Source: an uncultured Methanomicrobiales archaeon (GTDB taxonomy: Archaea; Halobacteriota; Methanomicrobia; Methanomicrobiales; Methanospirillaceae). Taken from it: 64,000 nt of DNA. The position numbers were made by a program, and so were the translations under genes. This document shows, piece by piece, positions 8,245-18,037 of the stretch; position 1 is the first letter of the stretch; every line of letters starts with the position of its first letter. The notes beneath the pieces are model-generated. The model was not told where the DNA came from. It did not search any database and saw only the letters and a program-made list of their open reading frames with translations. The stretch is taken from the NCBI GenBank assembly GCA_903832665.1, contig CAILCG010000017.1, positions 1 to 64,000 on the forward strand, written 5' to 3'.

Positions 8245-9267
8245 ATGATGCACATAACGAGTCGAATACCCTATGTTCTCCTGCTCCTCGTGATGCTGGT
8301 GGCCGCAGTGCCGGTATCGGCTATCACCCTGACACCCGGGACCTCATTTTCCAGTGCGCCCTCCATTGCGAATGGCGATCCGGTCTATATCCATGGCATC
8401 GCCACCGGCCACCCGCAACAGGGCCTCCAGGTCTGGGTCCTGGGGAACAATTATGCAACAATCTCCACGATCTCGACCAATGCGGACAAGTCCTACGAGT
8501 ACGAGATGACCTCGGCCCAAACCCGTACCCTCTCGCCGGGACAATACTTTGTCCTGATCCAGCATCCCATGATGAACGGGGTCTTCGATATCTACTATAA
8601 TCCATCCACTGGCAGCGTCATCAACCGCCAGCTGGGAACGGGGATGTCGCTTTTCCAGTTCACGGGCGGCGGCAGCCTCCAGACTCCCGCGGGTGCAAAT
8701 GCCCTGCTGGATGCCATCGCCAGCCAGAACATTGACGATACCTTTGCGACGGCATCCTTCATTGTCAATCCCCCGACCGCCATCATCAGCCCGATCGGAA
8801 ACCACGTAGTCGGGGACAAGTTCACCGTCTCGGGATCAACCAACCTGGCAGTCGGCAATACCATGATGGTCGAGATCACCTCATCATCCTTCAAGCCGAC
8901 CTCCAAATCCCAGTCTGCCGAATTCTCGGGTGCCTCGGGACAGGTGACGGTTGTACCGGGAACCGGAGCCCTGAACCGCTGGTCATTCCCGGTCGATGCA
9001 TCGACTTTTAAGCCGGATGAGTACATCGTGAAAATTTCCGGGACCACGATCGATGTCTCCGCCACCACGCTCTTTAACATCCATGCAGCACCGCTGACCA
9101 CCGTAGCAACACCGACACCGGTCATTACCGTGCCGGCATCCCTTCCGGTAGTTCCGACGGCAGTTCCGACGGCAGTTCCGACGACTAAGAAATCGCCTGT
9201 ACCGGTCTTTGTTATTCTTGGTGTGATCGGGCTTGTGACAGTCATGATGATCACCGGCAGGAAATAA
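8245..9267 (+). CDS. Exported, C-terminally membrane-anchored protein
   Basis: A 340-residue surface protein. It has an N-terminal signal sequence (residues 1-25: hydrophobic LLLLVMLVAAVPVSA), two extracellular beta-rich parts, the first with GDPVYIHGIATGHP and GQYFVLIQHPMMNG, a Pro/Thr linker with three repeats of VPTA/T, and a C-terminal transmembrane helix VFVILGVIGLVTVMMI followed by basic residues. The organisation is typical of Methanomicrobiales surface proteins. The tail is not a PGF-CTERM signal, so anchoring is by the helix itself. I do not recognise a function. The start at ATG 8245 (a second ATG follows at 8248) puts the signal peptide at the N-terminus; the longer upstream frame is not protein-like. 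Confidence 0.7.
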   Translation: MMHITSRIPYVLLLLVMLVAAVPVSAITLTPGTSFSSAPSIANGDPVYIHGIATGHPQQGLQVWVLGNNYATISTISTNADKSYEYEMTSAQTRTLSPGQYFVLIQHPMMNGVFDIYYNPSTGSVINRQLGTGMSLFQFTGGGSLQTPAGANALLDAIASQNIDDTFATASFIVNPPTAIISPIGNHVVGDKFTVSGSTNLAVGNTMMVEITSSSFKPTSKSQSAEFSGASGQVTVVPGTGALNRWSFPVDASTFKPDEYIVKISGTTIDVSATTLFNIHAAPLTTVATPTPVITVPASLPVVPTAVPTAVPTTKKSPVPVFVILGVIGLVTVMMITGRK

Positions 9268-9273
9268 TTTTTT
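9268..9273 (+). terminator. T-run terminator
   Basis: A run of six T directly after the stop codon of the surface-protein gene, with a further T-rich stretch (TATTTTTTTCTTTCC) about 16 bases on, is a typical archaeal intrinsic terminator. Confidence 0.45.
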
Positions 9274-9617
9274 CGGGTCACGTTTCCCTATTTTTTTCTT
9301 TCCTTGCAGAATTATTCTGAGACAAATTACCAATGAGAACGTGACTATTCCAGCTGGATATTTAGGCCGGGCCAAAGACGGGGACTATCATATTTTTGTG
9401 ATCTCTTCGGATTCGATCATATACGAACCCTCACCAGACAACTTCGACATTAGTACCCCGATACCAAACCAACGGCTGCCTACTCCATCATCGCACATAT
9501 CCCCGGTTCACCCAAGGAAAATACCGGTCGGTAAATCCGTTTACCAAATCCTTCTTTTTATAAATACCGTAAAGATGAATTCATAAATTTTTTATCCCGA
9601 GTCACAACCAATAGTAT
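9274..9617. other. Intergenic, promoter region of PEGA gene
   Basis: No gene is supported. The only clear feature is the TATA box at 9557-9566 listed separately. Confidence 0.4.
9557..9566 (+). promoter_or_regulatory. TATA box
   Basis: TTTATAAATA, a near-perfect archaeal TATA box, lies about 52-61 bases upstream of the ATG at 9618. Transcription should begin close to 9590, giving a leader of roughly 30 bases. Confidence 0.55.
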
Positions 9618-12440
9618 ATGCATCGAAAATCCCTTTCTGTTTTTATCCTCATTCTCCTGATACTTCTTATCTGTCTTCCCGCACCAGCATGTGCCTCCAT
9701 CCGGACCGGTGCTTTCGTGACCGCACAACCGACCCTGAACCTGGTCCGCGTTACAACAGTAACACCTGATGTTGCACAGATAGGAGCCGTGAGCATCGCG
9801 AGCACCTCCTCCGGCGCAACGGTCAGCATTGACGGTACCGTCATGGGCGCAACCCCCTACTCCATCAGGACGCTCTCCCCCGGGACCCATTCCCTGGTGC
9901 TGCAGCTCTACGGGTACCTGGATTACACCGGCAGCTTCGTGATCGTTCCCAATGACCTGAACCAGCAGAGCATTACGCTCATTCCGGTGCCCGTCACAAC
10001 TGCTCCCCCGCAGGTGGTAGCATATGTCACCACGCCCGAGCAGGTCGCGACCGTCATAACTCCGGAAACAACCATCCCGGCAACGATCCCCACCACCGCT
10101 GCTCCCGTCATCACGATCAATCCCCGCCCCACGATCAAGCAGCCGGTAGTTATTGGGACAACCTCGCCGGTCTATGTACCCCAAATCCAGGCAGCGACCC
10201 TTGAAGAGCAACTCAAGGCCCTCGGCCCGGTCCGGATCGAACCGGTGGTCGTGCAGGTCGGTACCCATAAGAAAGAGTACATGTTCGATACCTTCTTCCC
10301 CTACTTCTCGTACCAGTTCAATACCCGGGACGTCAACTCATCCCTCGGGTACCACACCCCGACCGTTCCTACCTACCCGATGAGTTATCTCGAGGTGGAC
10401 AAATACAATGTCTATCTCAAGGGTTCTCACCTGATGAGCAGTGTTGAAGTTGCCAATGACCCTGTCTGGGCAGATCGCGATGTCGTCTTCATCAAGCCCA
10501 CCGACACGTTCTACAATAATACCAACTTCCGGTGGATATCGTTCGACAAGGACGCAACTGCCTTCTACCAGGTCTCCCGCAACCCGTTCAGTGACAATGT
10601 CTCCGAGTGACAGAACCAGTACGTGCCGGGACTGGTCGCGTCAGGACCGGCAAAGGAAGTGTACCTGGACAAGGAAGGCTTCCATTACTTCACCCTGAAC
10701 TTTGCACCGGTCGCCAACCACGACCCGGCCAAGCCGTCGTACTATACCGGAACTGCCAGTATTGAACAGACCATCCCGGGACAGGGAAAACCCCTGAGCC
10801 TTGCAACGATCCCGTTCACGGGTACCGGGTTCTGGTATTCGCCGGTCAGTATCGGACCGGTCTCCCTCCCGGTGCCAAAGAGTCTGGCACAGATCCCTGC
10901 CGGGGAACTGACCGAGAACGATCTCGGCAACCCCAATAAGAATATCATCCTGAGTAACTCCGGTGCGTTTATTGCCCCCGCAACGGCGCTGGGAGCCATG
11001 ATCTCGGACCAGGAACAGACCTTTTACGTCCGTATCGTACCCATCTCAAAGAACGGGACTGCCGGTACCCCGACTATTCCGGTAACAGTCGTTGTCCGGC
11101 GCCCGCACCCCTGCCCGGAGAACTCGCCCGGCAATGTTAAAACCGACCTTGTGATCAAACCCCCGACTGCCGAGATCAGGTCGTTCTACATGACCCTGCT
11201 CCTGCCGGACTGGATCCGCACTGACCAGAACGGGGCACTCGTATCGCGGGCCCACTTCGTCACGGTCGCATCGCCCCCTTATTGCGAGGCAACTGCCACG
11301 GGCAACAGCATGATTGACTCGACCAATACCCAGTTCTGTACCATGTACGGCGGGAGCGAGCCGGGGTACCATTTCTACGCAGACCCGGCGGAAAGCCACT
11401 GGTACGATACCGTCTGGGATATCATCAAGGGCATGTTCATGGCACTCACGACCGTGACCAACTCGGTCTCTGCGGCCTGGGCAAAGATAAACGCCATCGT
11501 GGTCCAGATCGCCGCAGTTGCAATCCAGGGCCTCACGTTCGGGGCATTTGACTGCGCCAGTTCACCGGCCTGCACGGGCATCCTCCAGGCCGCTCTCTCG
11601 GTTGCAGAGAGTTCGCTGGGCATCCCGCCCACGATTCCCAACATGGCGGATCTCCAGAGCATGGGTGCGGACTACGTGGCAAAGGTCGCAGCCGACCAGC
11701 TTGGTGCCGGCGGCGCCCTGGATGCGGCGCAAAGTGCCTATAGTGCCATGCCCGACAGCGCCAAGAGTGCCATCAAGGACAATTCCAACCAGATCGACGA
11801 GAACCTGGGCGACTCGCTCACGGGGCAGTCTTCCGCAACAACGGCCGCGGCGGTGGGCAACTTCTACATCCCCGACCCCCTCTACTACCAGGCTCACCCG
11901 GCGACCGTGATCGTAAAGGTCACCAACCCCAACAGTCTTGATACAGACCCGGTCTCCATGACGGTAAAAGACACCGGGGGATTCTACCACCCCAAGACCA
12001 TGATGGTCCCGGCACTCAAGCCCTATGACTCAACGGTTATCCCACTGGTCCTGACCGAAGACTTCTCGAAGGTGTACCAACCCGGGTGTGACAACAACGG
12101 GTGGACTTCCACAAACGGTGTCCCCTGTTTCTGGAACAACTGGCAGCTGGCCCTCCGGCAGTCCGGCACCGGCAAGTTCGTCATCACGTACGCGGCAAAG
12201 AAGAACGGCCAGTGGATCACCGGCCTCACCCCATCCTCCTCAGGTACGGTCCTCTCGAGCGTTGATATCTTCAACTTCGATGAACAGGGCAACTCCTGTC
12301 CGGGCTACGAATCCACAACGGTACTGAAGTACCCGCCCGGCTGGAAGATGCAGCAGACCGGCTTCTCCCAGCAGTTCGATAGCGTGATGTGGAACGGGTA
12401 CTCATTTACCGGAGGAGCACGGGGCCGGATGATCAGCTGA
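9618..12440 (+). pseudogene. Large exported PEGA-domain protein interrupted by an in-frame UGA
   Basis: One reading frame of 941 codons spans this interval, broken only by TGA at 10608-10610 (codon 331; context NVSE-stop-QNQYVPGL). Codons after the stop are as protein-like as before, with no shift. The N-terminus is a signal peptide (residues 1-27), then a PEGA domain at about 50-115 (VSIASTSSGATVSIDGTVMG, GTHSLVLQLYGYLDYTG), a Thr/Pro-rich linker, and a long extracellular region. The second half contains AQIPAGELTENDLGNPNKN, several Cys pairs and a hydrophobic stretch around codons 605-645. No C-terminal anchor is visible. Known family role: PEGA domains belong to surface proteins. The stop is most simply a TGG-to-TGA mutation or a base error; selenocysteine use is not expected here. 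Confidence 0.75.
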
Positions 12441-12533
12441 TAATTCCTACCCCACCATTTTTAGAATAAAAATTTAGAGACCGTTTACCGGGTGAGCAAG
12501 GGGAAGAAAATTAAGTTTTGCTATGCAAAATTC

Positions 12534-12785
12534 TGCTCGGTAGAAAACCTATTTTCAAATAATTCGATTCATCGTATCGACTGTTTTGAGGGTGACCCCC
12601 TCTCACCCCCAGAGGGGGAGGCATCCCAAGAGGAGTACCTCCCTTGACCCCCTCCTTTCAGAAGTTCTTGTCGACCTTCTGAGGTTATCGCCATAGGGGA
12701 TGCCCAAGCAGTGGGAACGGAAGCACGAAATGCCGGAGCCCCCAAGAGCGAATTTTGCAGTTCTTTTAAGGGTTTCAACAGAGCC
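12534..12785. repeat. Dispersed repeat, family A, copy 3 (MITE-like)
   Basis: It begins TGCTCGGTAGAAA (12534-12546) and ends with GTTTCAACAGAGCC (12772-12785), an imperfect inverted match. The body (12590-12755) has GTGACCCCCTCTC, AGAGGGGGAGGCATCCCAAG, TTGACCCCC, then TTCTGAGGTTATCGCCAT, GGGGATGCCC and AGCCCCCAAGAGCG in the same order as copies at 1615 and 24909. Length is about 250 bp. Confidence 0.65.
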
Positions 12786-13251
12786 AAAAAAAAACTTATT
12801 GCATTTGGTGAGATTCTTTTTTGCAGGTTTTTTGCCTGGCGGTTCTCTCACGAGCCCGATATCGCAGCAGACCCCGAATACCCTGTATTCTCCCAATTTG
12901 GAGAATATTTACAAAGAACGGGTCGTCCTTTTTGAAGACATTCCGTTCGTGACAGCTGCACGCCACAAAAAAATACGTGGATCACCGGATACTGATAAAC
13001 AATCAGGACATTGCAGAAATGCCACAACCTGAACAAAGCAAGAAAAACCTGTAATCAGGCAATCAACGCCAATTCAGACATAGAGGCAATAAATACCGGT
13101 CTTTACATACCGACAAATCTGGCGGAATTTCGGTTACGGTTTTTCATACCCCATACAATGGCACGTCGTTAACGGATAACCCCGGTTCAGAAAAAATGAA
13201 CAGTGGCGGTTTTTGCCATCCCTTGACACGAATTTTGAAACATGGACAAAC

Positions 13252-13264
13252 CTTAAAATATTTT
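13252..13264 (+). promoter_or_regulatory. TATA-like element
   Basis: CTTAAAATATTTT lies 23-35 bases before the ATG at 13287, so the lipoprotein transcript may be nearly leaderless. Confidence 0.4.
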
Positions 13265-13286
13265 CTTCAATATCAAACGTGAAATT

Positions 13287-14078
13287 ATGACACGGTTACC
13301 TACTGTCGGCATCGTGATTTCCGCACTGCTCATCCTGGCCATTCTCCTGGCAGGATGTGCAGGCCAGCAGAATGCAGCAAACAGTCCTCCCGCAACTCCG
13401 GCAACGAACCCGGGTCCCGGCGGAGCCCGGCTGGCCCCACCGGGTATAACCGCACTCACCGCTGTCCCGTCCCCATTGCCACCGGTATATTCCGCAGCGC
13501 AGCTTCCCGATATCAGCCGCATCCATCTCGGGTTCCAGAATATCCCCAACGGGACGTTGAACCAGATCGAGGTGACCGATATCGATTATCTCAAAGAGAT
13601 GCAGAAACTGGACAGTGACTACTATGCGGTCATAGCCGCCCAGTACCCCCGGGCCCCGATCCTCTCCAATCTCGCCATCTCCTCAAGCACGCTCGCAAAT
13701 GCTGACTATGTGATATATGTCCGCTACAGCATCACCGATCCGGAATCGGATATCCAGGGAATCTTCAGTGACCCGAAACTCCAGCAGATATACAACCAGG
13801 ATCTTGCAACTGCTGCCGGGGGCCTTGGCGATGCCTACACGGCCGCTGCACAGGACGAGGACCTGCATATCGCCAACCTGGTCGCCGCGATGAGCCGGAC
13901 AAATAACCAGGATCTCACCTTCATGTACTCCCAGCAGCTTGCGGAAGCCCGGAACAATCTCCGCCAGGTCACCCAGCAGCTCCGGACCATGGGGATACAG
14001 TATACCCCGGTGTATCTCCCATCCGACTCCTATAACGCCATCATCTACAGCGACATGGAGTCGGTGAGGGTACCGTAA
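13287..14078 (+). CDS. Lipoprotein with DUF2202-like (ferritin-fold) domain
   Basis: The 263-residue product has a lipoprotein signal: hydrophobic residues 8-21, then LLAGCAGQQ with the lipobox Cys at residue 23, followed by a Pro/Gly-rich linker. The C-terminal 150 residues resemble DUF2202 proteins, helical bundles of ferritin type: GIFSDPKLQQIYNQDL, LGDAYTAAAQDEDLHIANL, and QLAEARNNLRQVTQQL match the order of helices in that family. The usual N-terminal metal-ligand motif (EEE...ARD) is not seen; in its place is YLKEMQKLDSDYYAVIAAQY. It may therefore be a metal-free relative. Lipid-anchored on the outer face of the membrane. The gene is monocistronic. Confidence 0.6.
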   Translation: MTRLPTVGIVISALLILAILLAGCAGQQNAANSPPATPATNPGPGGARLAPPGITALTAVPSPLPPVYSAAQLPDISRIHLGFQNIPNGTLNQIEVTDIDYLKEMQKLDSDYYAVIAAQYPRAPILSNLAISSSTLANADYVIYVRYSITDPESDIQGIFSDPKLQQIYNQDLATAAGGLGDAYTAAAQDEDLHIANLVAAMSRTNNQDLTFMYSQQLAEARNNLRQVTQQLRTMGIQYTPVYLPSDSYNAIIYSDMESVRVP

Positions 14079-14085
14079 TTTTTTT
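14079..14085 (+). terminator. T-run terminator
   Basis: Seven T immediately follow the stop of the lipoprotein gene; a second long T run (TTTCTTTTTTTTACG) follows near 14144. Confidence 0.45.
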
Positions 14086-14263
14086 GTCCGAATACGGGAA
14101 ACGTCAAGTAATTCCGTCCTGGTGAGATTTTTTTCGGATTTCGTTTCTTTTTTTTACGCGGTAATTCAGGTGATCGACATTCTCATCCAGTGGATGAGGC
14201 AATTCCATGAGAATCCACCGATCCCTTGATTCTGGAGAATCTCAGCGGCGCGTAATGTTCCGG

Positions 14264-14779
14264 TTACAGCGATCCCGATGAGGAGAACAGCCGGTTCAGG
14301 CTCCCTGCACCCGTCGGCCCGAGTTCAGCAGCCAGGCTCGCCATGAAGATCATTGCCACGATCACCAGCACGACAATGATCACAAGCACGGCAAAGACGA
14401 TAAACAGGACCATGTGAAGGATGCGGGTCTCCCGTAATTTGATCTCCCCGGTATTCATCTTTCCCGCGACCGCGTGGGCATCGTACATTGCATAGAGCCA
14501 GACTAAAAAGCCAGGAACCAGGAGAAAGAAGAGTCCCAGGAGTGCAAGAATGAAGAGTGCAAATCCTTTTGCCATCTCACCATTGTATACCTGGCCGAGG
14601 CCCGGAAGGACTGATGAGCAGAATCCTGCAATCGTGGAGTTCTTCCGCTCCCCGGAAAAGGAAGGCATACCGGGAAAACCGGGCGGGCTGGTTCCATCCA
14701 TCCGGGCACCGCAGCCGCTGCAGAACCGGGGGGATTCCTCTCCGGACACTTTTCCGCAGTGGGGGCAGGTTTCATGCAT
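14264..14779 (-). CDS. Zinc-ribbon/TM2-type membrane protein
   Basis: Read from ATG 14779 the product has 171 residues. The first 27 form a zinc ribbon with Cys pairs CPHC and CSGC. After a Pro-rich linker comes a TM2-like domain: AGFCSSVLPGLGQVYNGEMAKGF, a hydrophobic helix pair and YAMYDAHAVAGKMN. A further strong helix occurs at about residues 120-145, and the tail is Gly/Ser-rich. TM2 proteins are small membrane proteins of unclear function; the family motif GxGQxYxG is present. An ATG nine bases upstream (14788) is also possible. Combined zinc-ribbon/TM proteins are common in Methanomicrobiales; a sensing or regulatory role is only a guess. Confidence 0.72.
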   Translation of the reverse strand: MHETCPHCGKVSGEESPRFCSGCGARMDGTSPPGFPGMPSFSGERKNSTIAGFCSSVLPGLGQVYNGEMAKGFALFILALLGLFFLLVPGFLVWLYAMYDAHAVAGKMNTGEIKLRETRILHMVLFIVFAVLVIIVVLVIVAMIFMASLAAELGPTGAGSLNRLFSSSGSL

Positions 14780-14788
14780 GGCAGACAC

Positions 14789-15200
14789 TCAATAGATGGA
14801 GATAGATTCAGGCAGGGAAAAAATCTCTCATGGTTTCACTGCATTTACCCGGTCTCATTGACTGATATTTGGTGTGTGGTCTCTGAATCCGGAAAAAATC
14901 AGCAGGGACGAAGAATACAGGGGATAGTTATTCATCGCCCGTATTCTCCGGAAGGTGTGTTCCTGATCGTATGTCCCCATGATAACAGGCTATAGGAGAG
15001 ATGGCGTGCACGTAGTGAGAGGAACGATGCAATCTTCCCGCATATCCGGCACCGTTTTTCCCGCTGGGACGGTACTTAGATTGAAAAACGATGAATTCAA
15101 TTTTAGGGAAATCCGTCATTCTCTGGTGGAACAGCCCTTATGTTAGAAAAATCCGGGAACAGGATACAGCGCTTCCGTGAAAAAAGGGATTTTAGATCAG
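14789..15200. other. Intergenic, nothing recognised
   Basis: No credible gene or repeat. The region lies upstream of the minus-strand TM2 gene and downstream of the minus-strand exported peptide gene at 15201. Confidence 0.4.
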
Positions 15201-15539
15201 TTAATATTTTATGCAGGTACCCATGGTGAAAGCCTGGGCAACCTCGGGACCGTAGGTATTCTGGCAGGACTCGAGATCCTTAGCATGATCGTAACCTCCC
15301 TTGCCCCAGTGGGGGCAATCAACTTGAATGAGGCCGAGCTGCTTGTGGTCATTTGACTGGCAACTGACGTAATGATAGGTTTTGGCTGATGAGTCTGAGG
15401 TGTCCGCAATCACGTTACTGGTGTCCTGTGCCTGCACCGCAAAGGTGCTGAACATACAGGTCATGAGAATCGCTGCTCCCAAGAGGGAGAAGATCTTCGT
15501 TGTATTGTTTGCTGGTTTTTTTGTCATATTTGTGGTCAT
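15201..15539 (-). CDS. Small exported Cys-containing protein
   Basis: A 112-residue product with an N-terminal signal sequence (basic MTTNMTKKPANNTTK, hydrophobic core IFSLLGAAILMTCMFS, cleavage site probably after AVQAQ). The mature part of about 75 residues has four Cys (VSCQ, VDCPHW, ESCQN, GTCIKY), which would allow two disulfides outside the cell. I do not recognise the family. An AGGA sequence lies seven bases upstream of ATG 15539; a second ATG (M5) is possible. Its composition is more hydrophilic and Asp/Ser-rich than its neighbours. Confidence 0.6.
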   Translation of the reverse strand: MTTNMTKKPANNTTKIFSLLGAAILMTCMFSTFAVQAQDTSNVIADTSDSSAKTYHYVSCQSNDHKQLGLIQVDCPHWGKGGYDHAKDLESCQNTYGPEVAQAFTMGTCIKY

Positions 15540-15707
15540 GATTATTTTCCTGGCCCTTCTTGCTGGGCCTGATCACTTGGTTGATCGACCCGGGTTATAA
15601 TGGGTAAGAGATTGGAAAAAAAACGGCAAAACGTTTCCAGAACATCCCTAAGCCCTCTCCGGGCAGCCGGATTGTTTCACCGGCACAGCGCCGGATAATT
15701 TCTATTG

Positions 15708-15718
15708 TGTTATATGTT
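15708..15718 (+). promoter_or_regulatory. TATA-like element
   Basis: TGTTATATGTT, 28-38 bases before the start of the small symporter peptide, is a plausible promoter for the two-gene symporter unit. Confidence 0.4.
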
Positions 15719-15745
15719 AGCATGCAACAGATTAGCATATGTACT

Positions 15746-15850
15746 ATGTTCGGATTGCCGGATATCACAATTATTGTTTTTGGCGTCATCACGGTGATCG
15801 CCATTGCTGCGCTTGTCTACTGGGGAATAACATTCAAGGGGCACGATTGA
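15746..15850 (+). CDS. Symporter small accessory membrane peptide (34 aa)
   Basis: A short frame starting MFGLPDITIIVFG, with one transmembrane helix (IIVFGVITVIAIAALVYWG) and a short charged tail TFKGHD. It ends one base before the ATG of the sodium/solute symporter gene, so the two are almost certainly co-translated. Small one-helix peptides directly upstream of SSS-family transporters are known in methanogens and are annotated as symporter small accessory proteins. The role is inferred to be stability or regulation of the transporter. Confidence 0.8.
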   Translation: MFGLPDITIIVFGVITVIAIAALVYWGITFKGHD

Positions 15851-15851
15851 G

Positions 15852-17368
15852 ATGGTTGATTATATCACGGTCGCTGTCGTTGCGCTCTATTTCTTAGGAA
15901 TGCTCGGGATCGGATTCTGGGCTTCAAAGAAGATCAAGAATACGGATGATTACCTCAATGCCGGTCAATCGCTGGGATTCTGGATGTTTGTGCTCCTGAT
16001 GATAGGCACGGTCTGCTCGGGCATGTCCCTGCTCGGGGTCTCGGGTACAAGATGGGCTGGCCGACCATGCGGGAACAGATCTTTGTCCCGCTCTCGATCG
16101 CGTTCTGTATCATCTTCTTTGGCGTGAAACTGCACAATGTTGCCAAGACTGCAGGGGACGTCACGGTACAGGATTACCTGGCCCACCGGTACCAGAGCCC
16201 GACTGCACTGCGAACCCTTGCGGCCGTTGCGGGTATCATCGTCTCACTCATCTACCTGGTCGGGCAATATACTGCGATTGCCATTGTCCTTATCTGGCTC
16301 TTCCAGATCCCACTCTGGCTGGCACTCGTGATTGCCACTGCCGTGACGATGGTCTATACCGCGATTGGCGGCCTTTATGCGGTTGCCTGGGCATCGCTCA
16401 TCCAGTCGATCATCCTGATTGGGGGAGTGCTCATCATGGCGCCAATCATCATCTTCTATGCCGGCGGCTTTACCACTGTCAACGAGTACATCGGTTCGGT
16501 GAACCCGGCGCTCGTCATGCCGTGGATGCCGAGCGGTGCATTTGCCATCCCGTACATCTTCTCGTTTGCGATCCTCCTGATGGTGGGTCTTGCCTGCGCA
16601 CCGCACGTGATCAACAATGTGCTCGCTATCAAGGATGTCAAGTACTTCAAGTGGGCACCCCTCGTGGCTTTCCTCATCTACCTGGTCGCGATGGTGCTCC
16701 TCAAGTTCACCGGGTTTGCCGGTCTCACCATGGTCAAGCAAGGTCTCTTCACCCTCCCGAATGTGCCGAATGCCGGGGATTTCGTGATACTCTACGGGAT
16801 CCAGTACTCGCTGCCCATCATCACCCTCTGGGCAGTCTTTGCCGTTATCGTGCTCGCGGCCGTCATGTCGACCACCGACAGGCTGATGCTGACGATCGGA
16901 GCCATGTTCTCGTGGGATATCTACAAGAAAGTCTTAAAGCCCGATGCGGATGACAAGTCCGTGCTCCTGCTCTCGAAGATTGTGGTCGTGCTCTCGGCCA
17001 TCGGCACCATGATCCTTGCCATCAGCCCACCCGAGATGCTCGCAAGTCTCATCTGGATGGGTATCGGTGTCATGCTCGCAACCTTTGCCGTCCCGCTCCT
17101 GGCGGGCCTGTACTGGCGCGGCGCAACCCGGGAAGGTGCGCTTGCGGCCATGTCGCTGGGACTCGTATCGTCGCTGATCATCGGAGGCCTGAACTATTTC
17201 AAGACCGTCTCGATGGGCATAGAATTTGCAAAGATCCCCATGCACTTCTCGTTCTATGCATTTGTCATCGCCATTCTTGCAATGGTGATCGTCAGCCTGC
17301 TGACAAAGAAGACATCTGACAAGATTCTTGACGAGACCCAAACCGGCTGGTACATTTCCCGGCAATAA
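15852..17368 (+). pseudogene. Sodium/solute symporter (SSS family), frameshifted
   Basis: About 505 codons of an SSS-family transporter. The first 63 codons (MVDYITVAVVALYFLGMLGI ... SGMSLLGVS) are in one frame and the rest (GYKMGWPTMREQIFVPLSI onward) in another; the change is at the GGG near 16043-16045, where one extra G would restore SGYKMGWP. The remainder is intact, with about twelve transmembrane helices, the sodium-binding region and GGLYAVAWASLIQSIILI. SSS proteins import organic solutes with sodium. The substrate cannot be told; the family includes proline, pantothenate and acetate carriers. A homopolymer indel in sequencing is as likely as a true mutation, since codon use is otherwise normal and the small accessory gene is intact. 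Confidence 0.8.
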
Positions 17369-18037
17369 TTCCAACCCAGCTTTTTTTTAAAAGAGAATTA
17401 TTAGAGAGGGGATTTTTTTCGTTCTGGCGATCTTTTTTGCTCTGCAGAAACGCACCTGAACGGAAGTTCGCACACGAAGCATAAAAATCGTATTTTTTGA
17501 GGTCCACCCGCATCAGAGCCTTCTCATAGGTAGGCGGAACAATGAGGATTACTGCATTTTTTCGTTTAAGTCATTGATCCGCCCCTTCGGGAGCGGCGGG
17601 TTTATCGTTGTTGAGGGTATGGGGGTCTCAACCCCCATTATAATCTCACAAGGAGATCATTTTCATAGGAAAACTTTGCAGGGAATTGGGGAATCGCACC
17701 CGGGGGACTCACGTTCTTCATTTTTTCCACCCTCGTCGCTCGGGCATCCCAAAATAGAGATAATTTCAGGAGGTCTGCAATAACTACCGAAAACGGCGTT
17801 AACCCTCCTATATCTAATGAGGACAGGCAAGTAACGGGAAACAATGACTTCACGGGGGCATTTTTTTTATTTCTTTCAGGTTTTCTTTTTCGGGTTTCCC
17901 ATTAGCGCAATCAATTGGCAGTATATTCTCTGGTAACTGAACAAGTGCGGACAAAACATGCGCCATGAAATAAACCTGTCAGCCCAATTCCAAACATTTT
18001 TTCCTCCTCCCGGGAAAATGAGAGTACCCCAACCAAG
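17369..18037. other. Intergenic with repeat B copy
   Basis: No gene is supported. Contains the family B repeat (17438-17760). The stretch 17820-18037 is AT-rich with nothing recognised. Confidence 0.45.
17438..17760. repeat. Dispersed repeat, family B, copy 1
   Basis: It opens with TGCTCTGCAGAAACG and CACCTGAACGGAAGTT, closely matched at 55589-55625. The body at 17574-17650 (CCGCCCCTTCGGGAGCGGCGG, an inverted repeat; GTATGGGGGTCTCAACCCCC, a second inverted repeat; ATTATAATC) recurs at 36838-36930 and 55754-55838. Near the end, CGTCGCTCGGGCATCCC (about 17731-17747) is the reverse complement of the family A block GGGATGCCCGAGCGG, which shows that the two families share parts. Confidence 0.65.

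Larger units (their letters stand above)
12441..13286. other. Intergenic, repeat A copy and promoter
   Basis: Apart from the repeat element at 12534-12785 and the TATA box at 13252-13264 no feature is supported. The AT-rich segment 12790-13240 shows no coding signal on either strand. Confidence 0.5.

Noticed and set aside
9558-10268. Minus-strand frame over the PEGA gene
   Set aside because: Shadow frame, Arg/Gly/Asp-rich, with no domain and no promoter.
10608-10610. UGA as selenocysteine
   Set aside because: No known selenoprotein fits an exported PEGA protein, the flanks do not look like a redox site, and no recoding element is evident; a Trp or point change is simpler.
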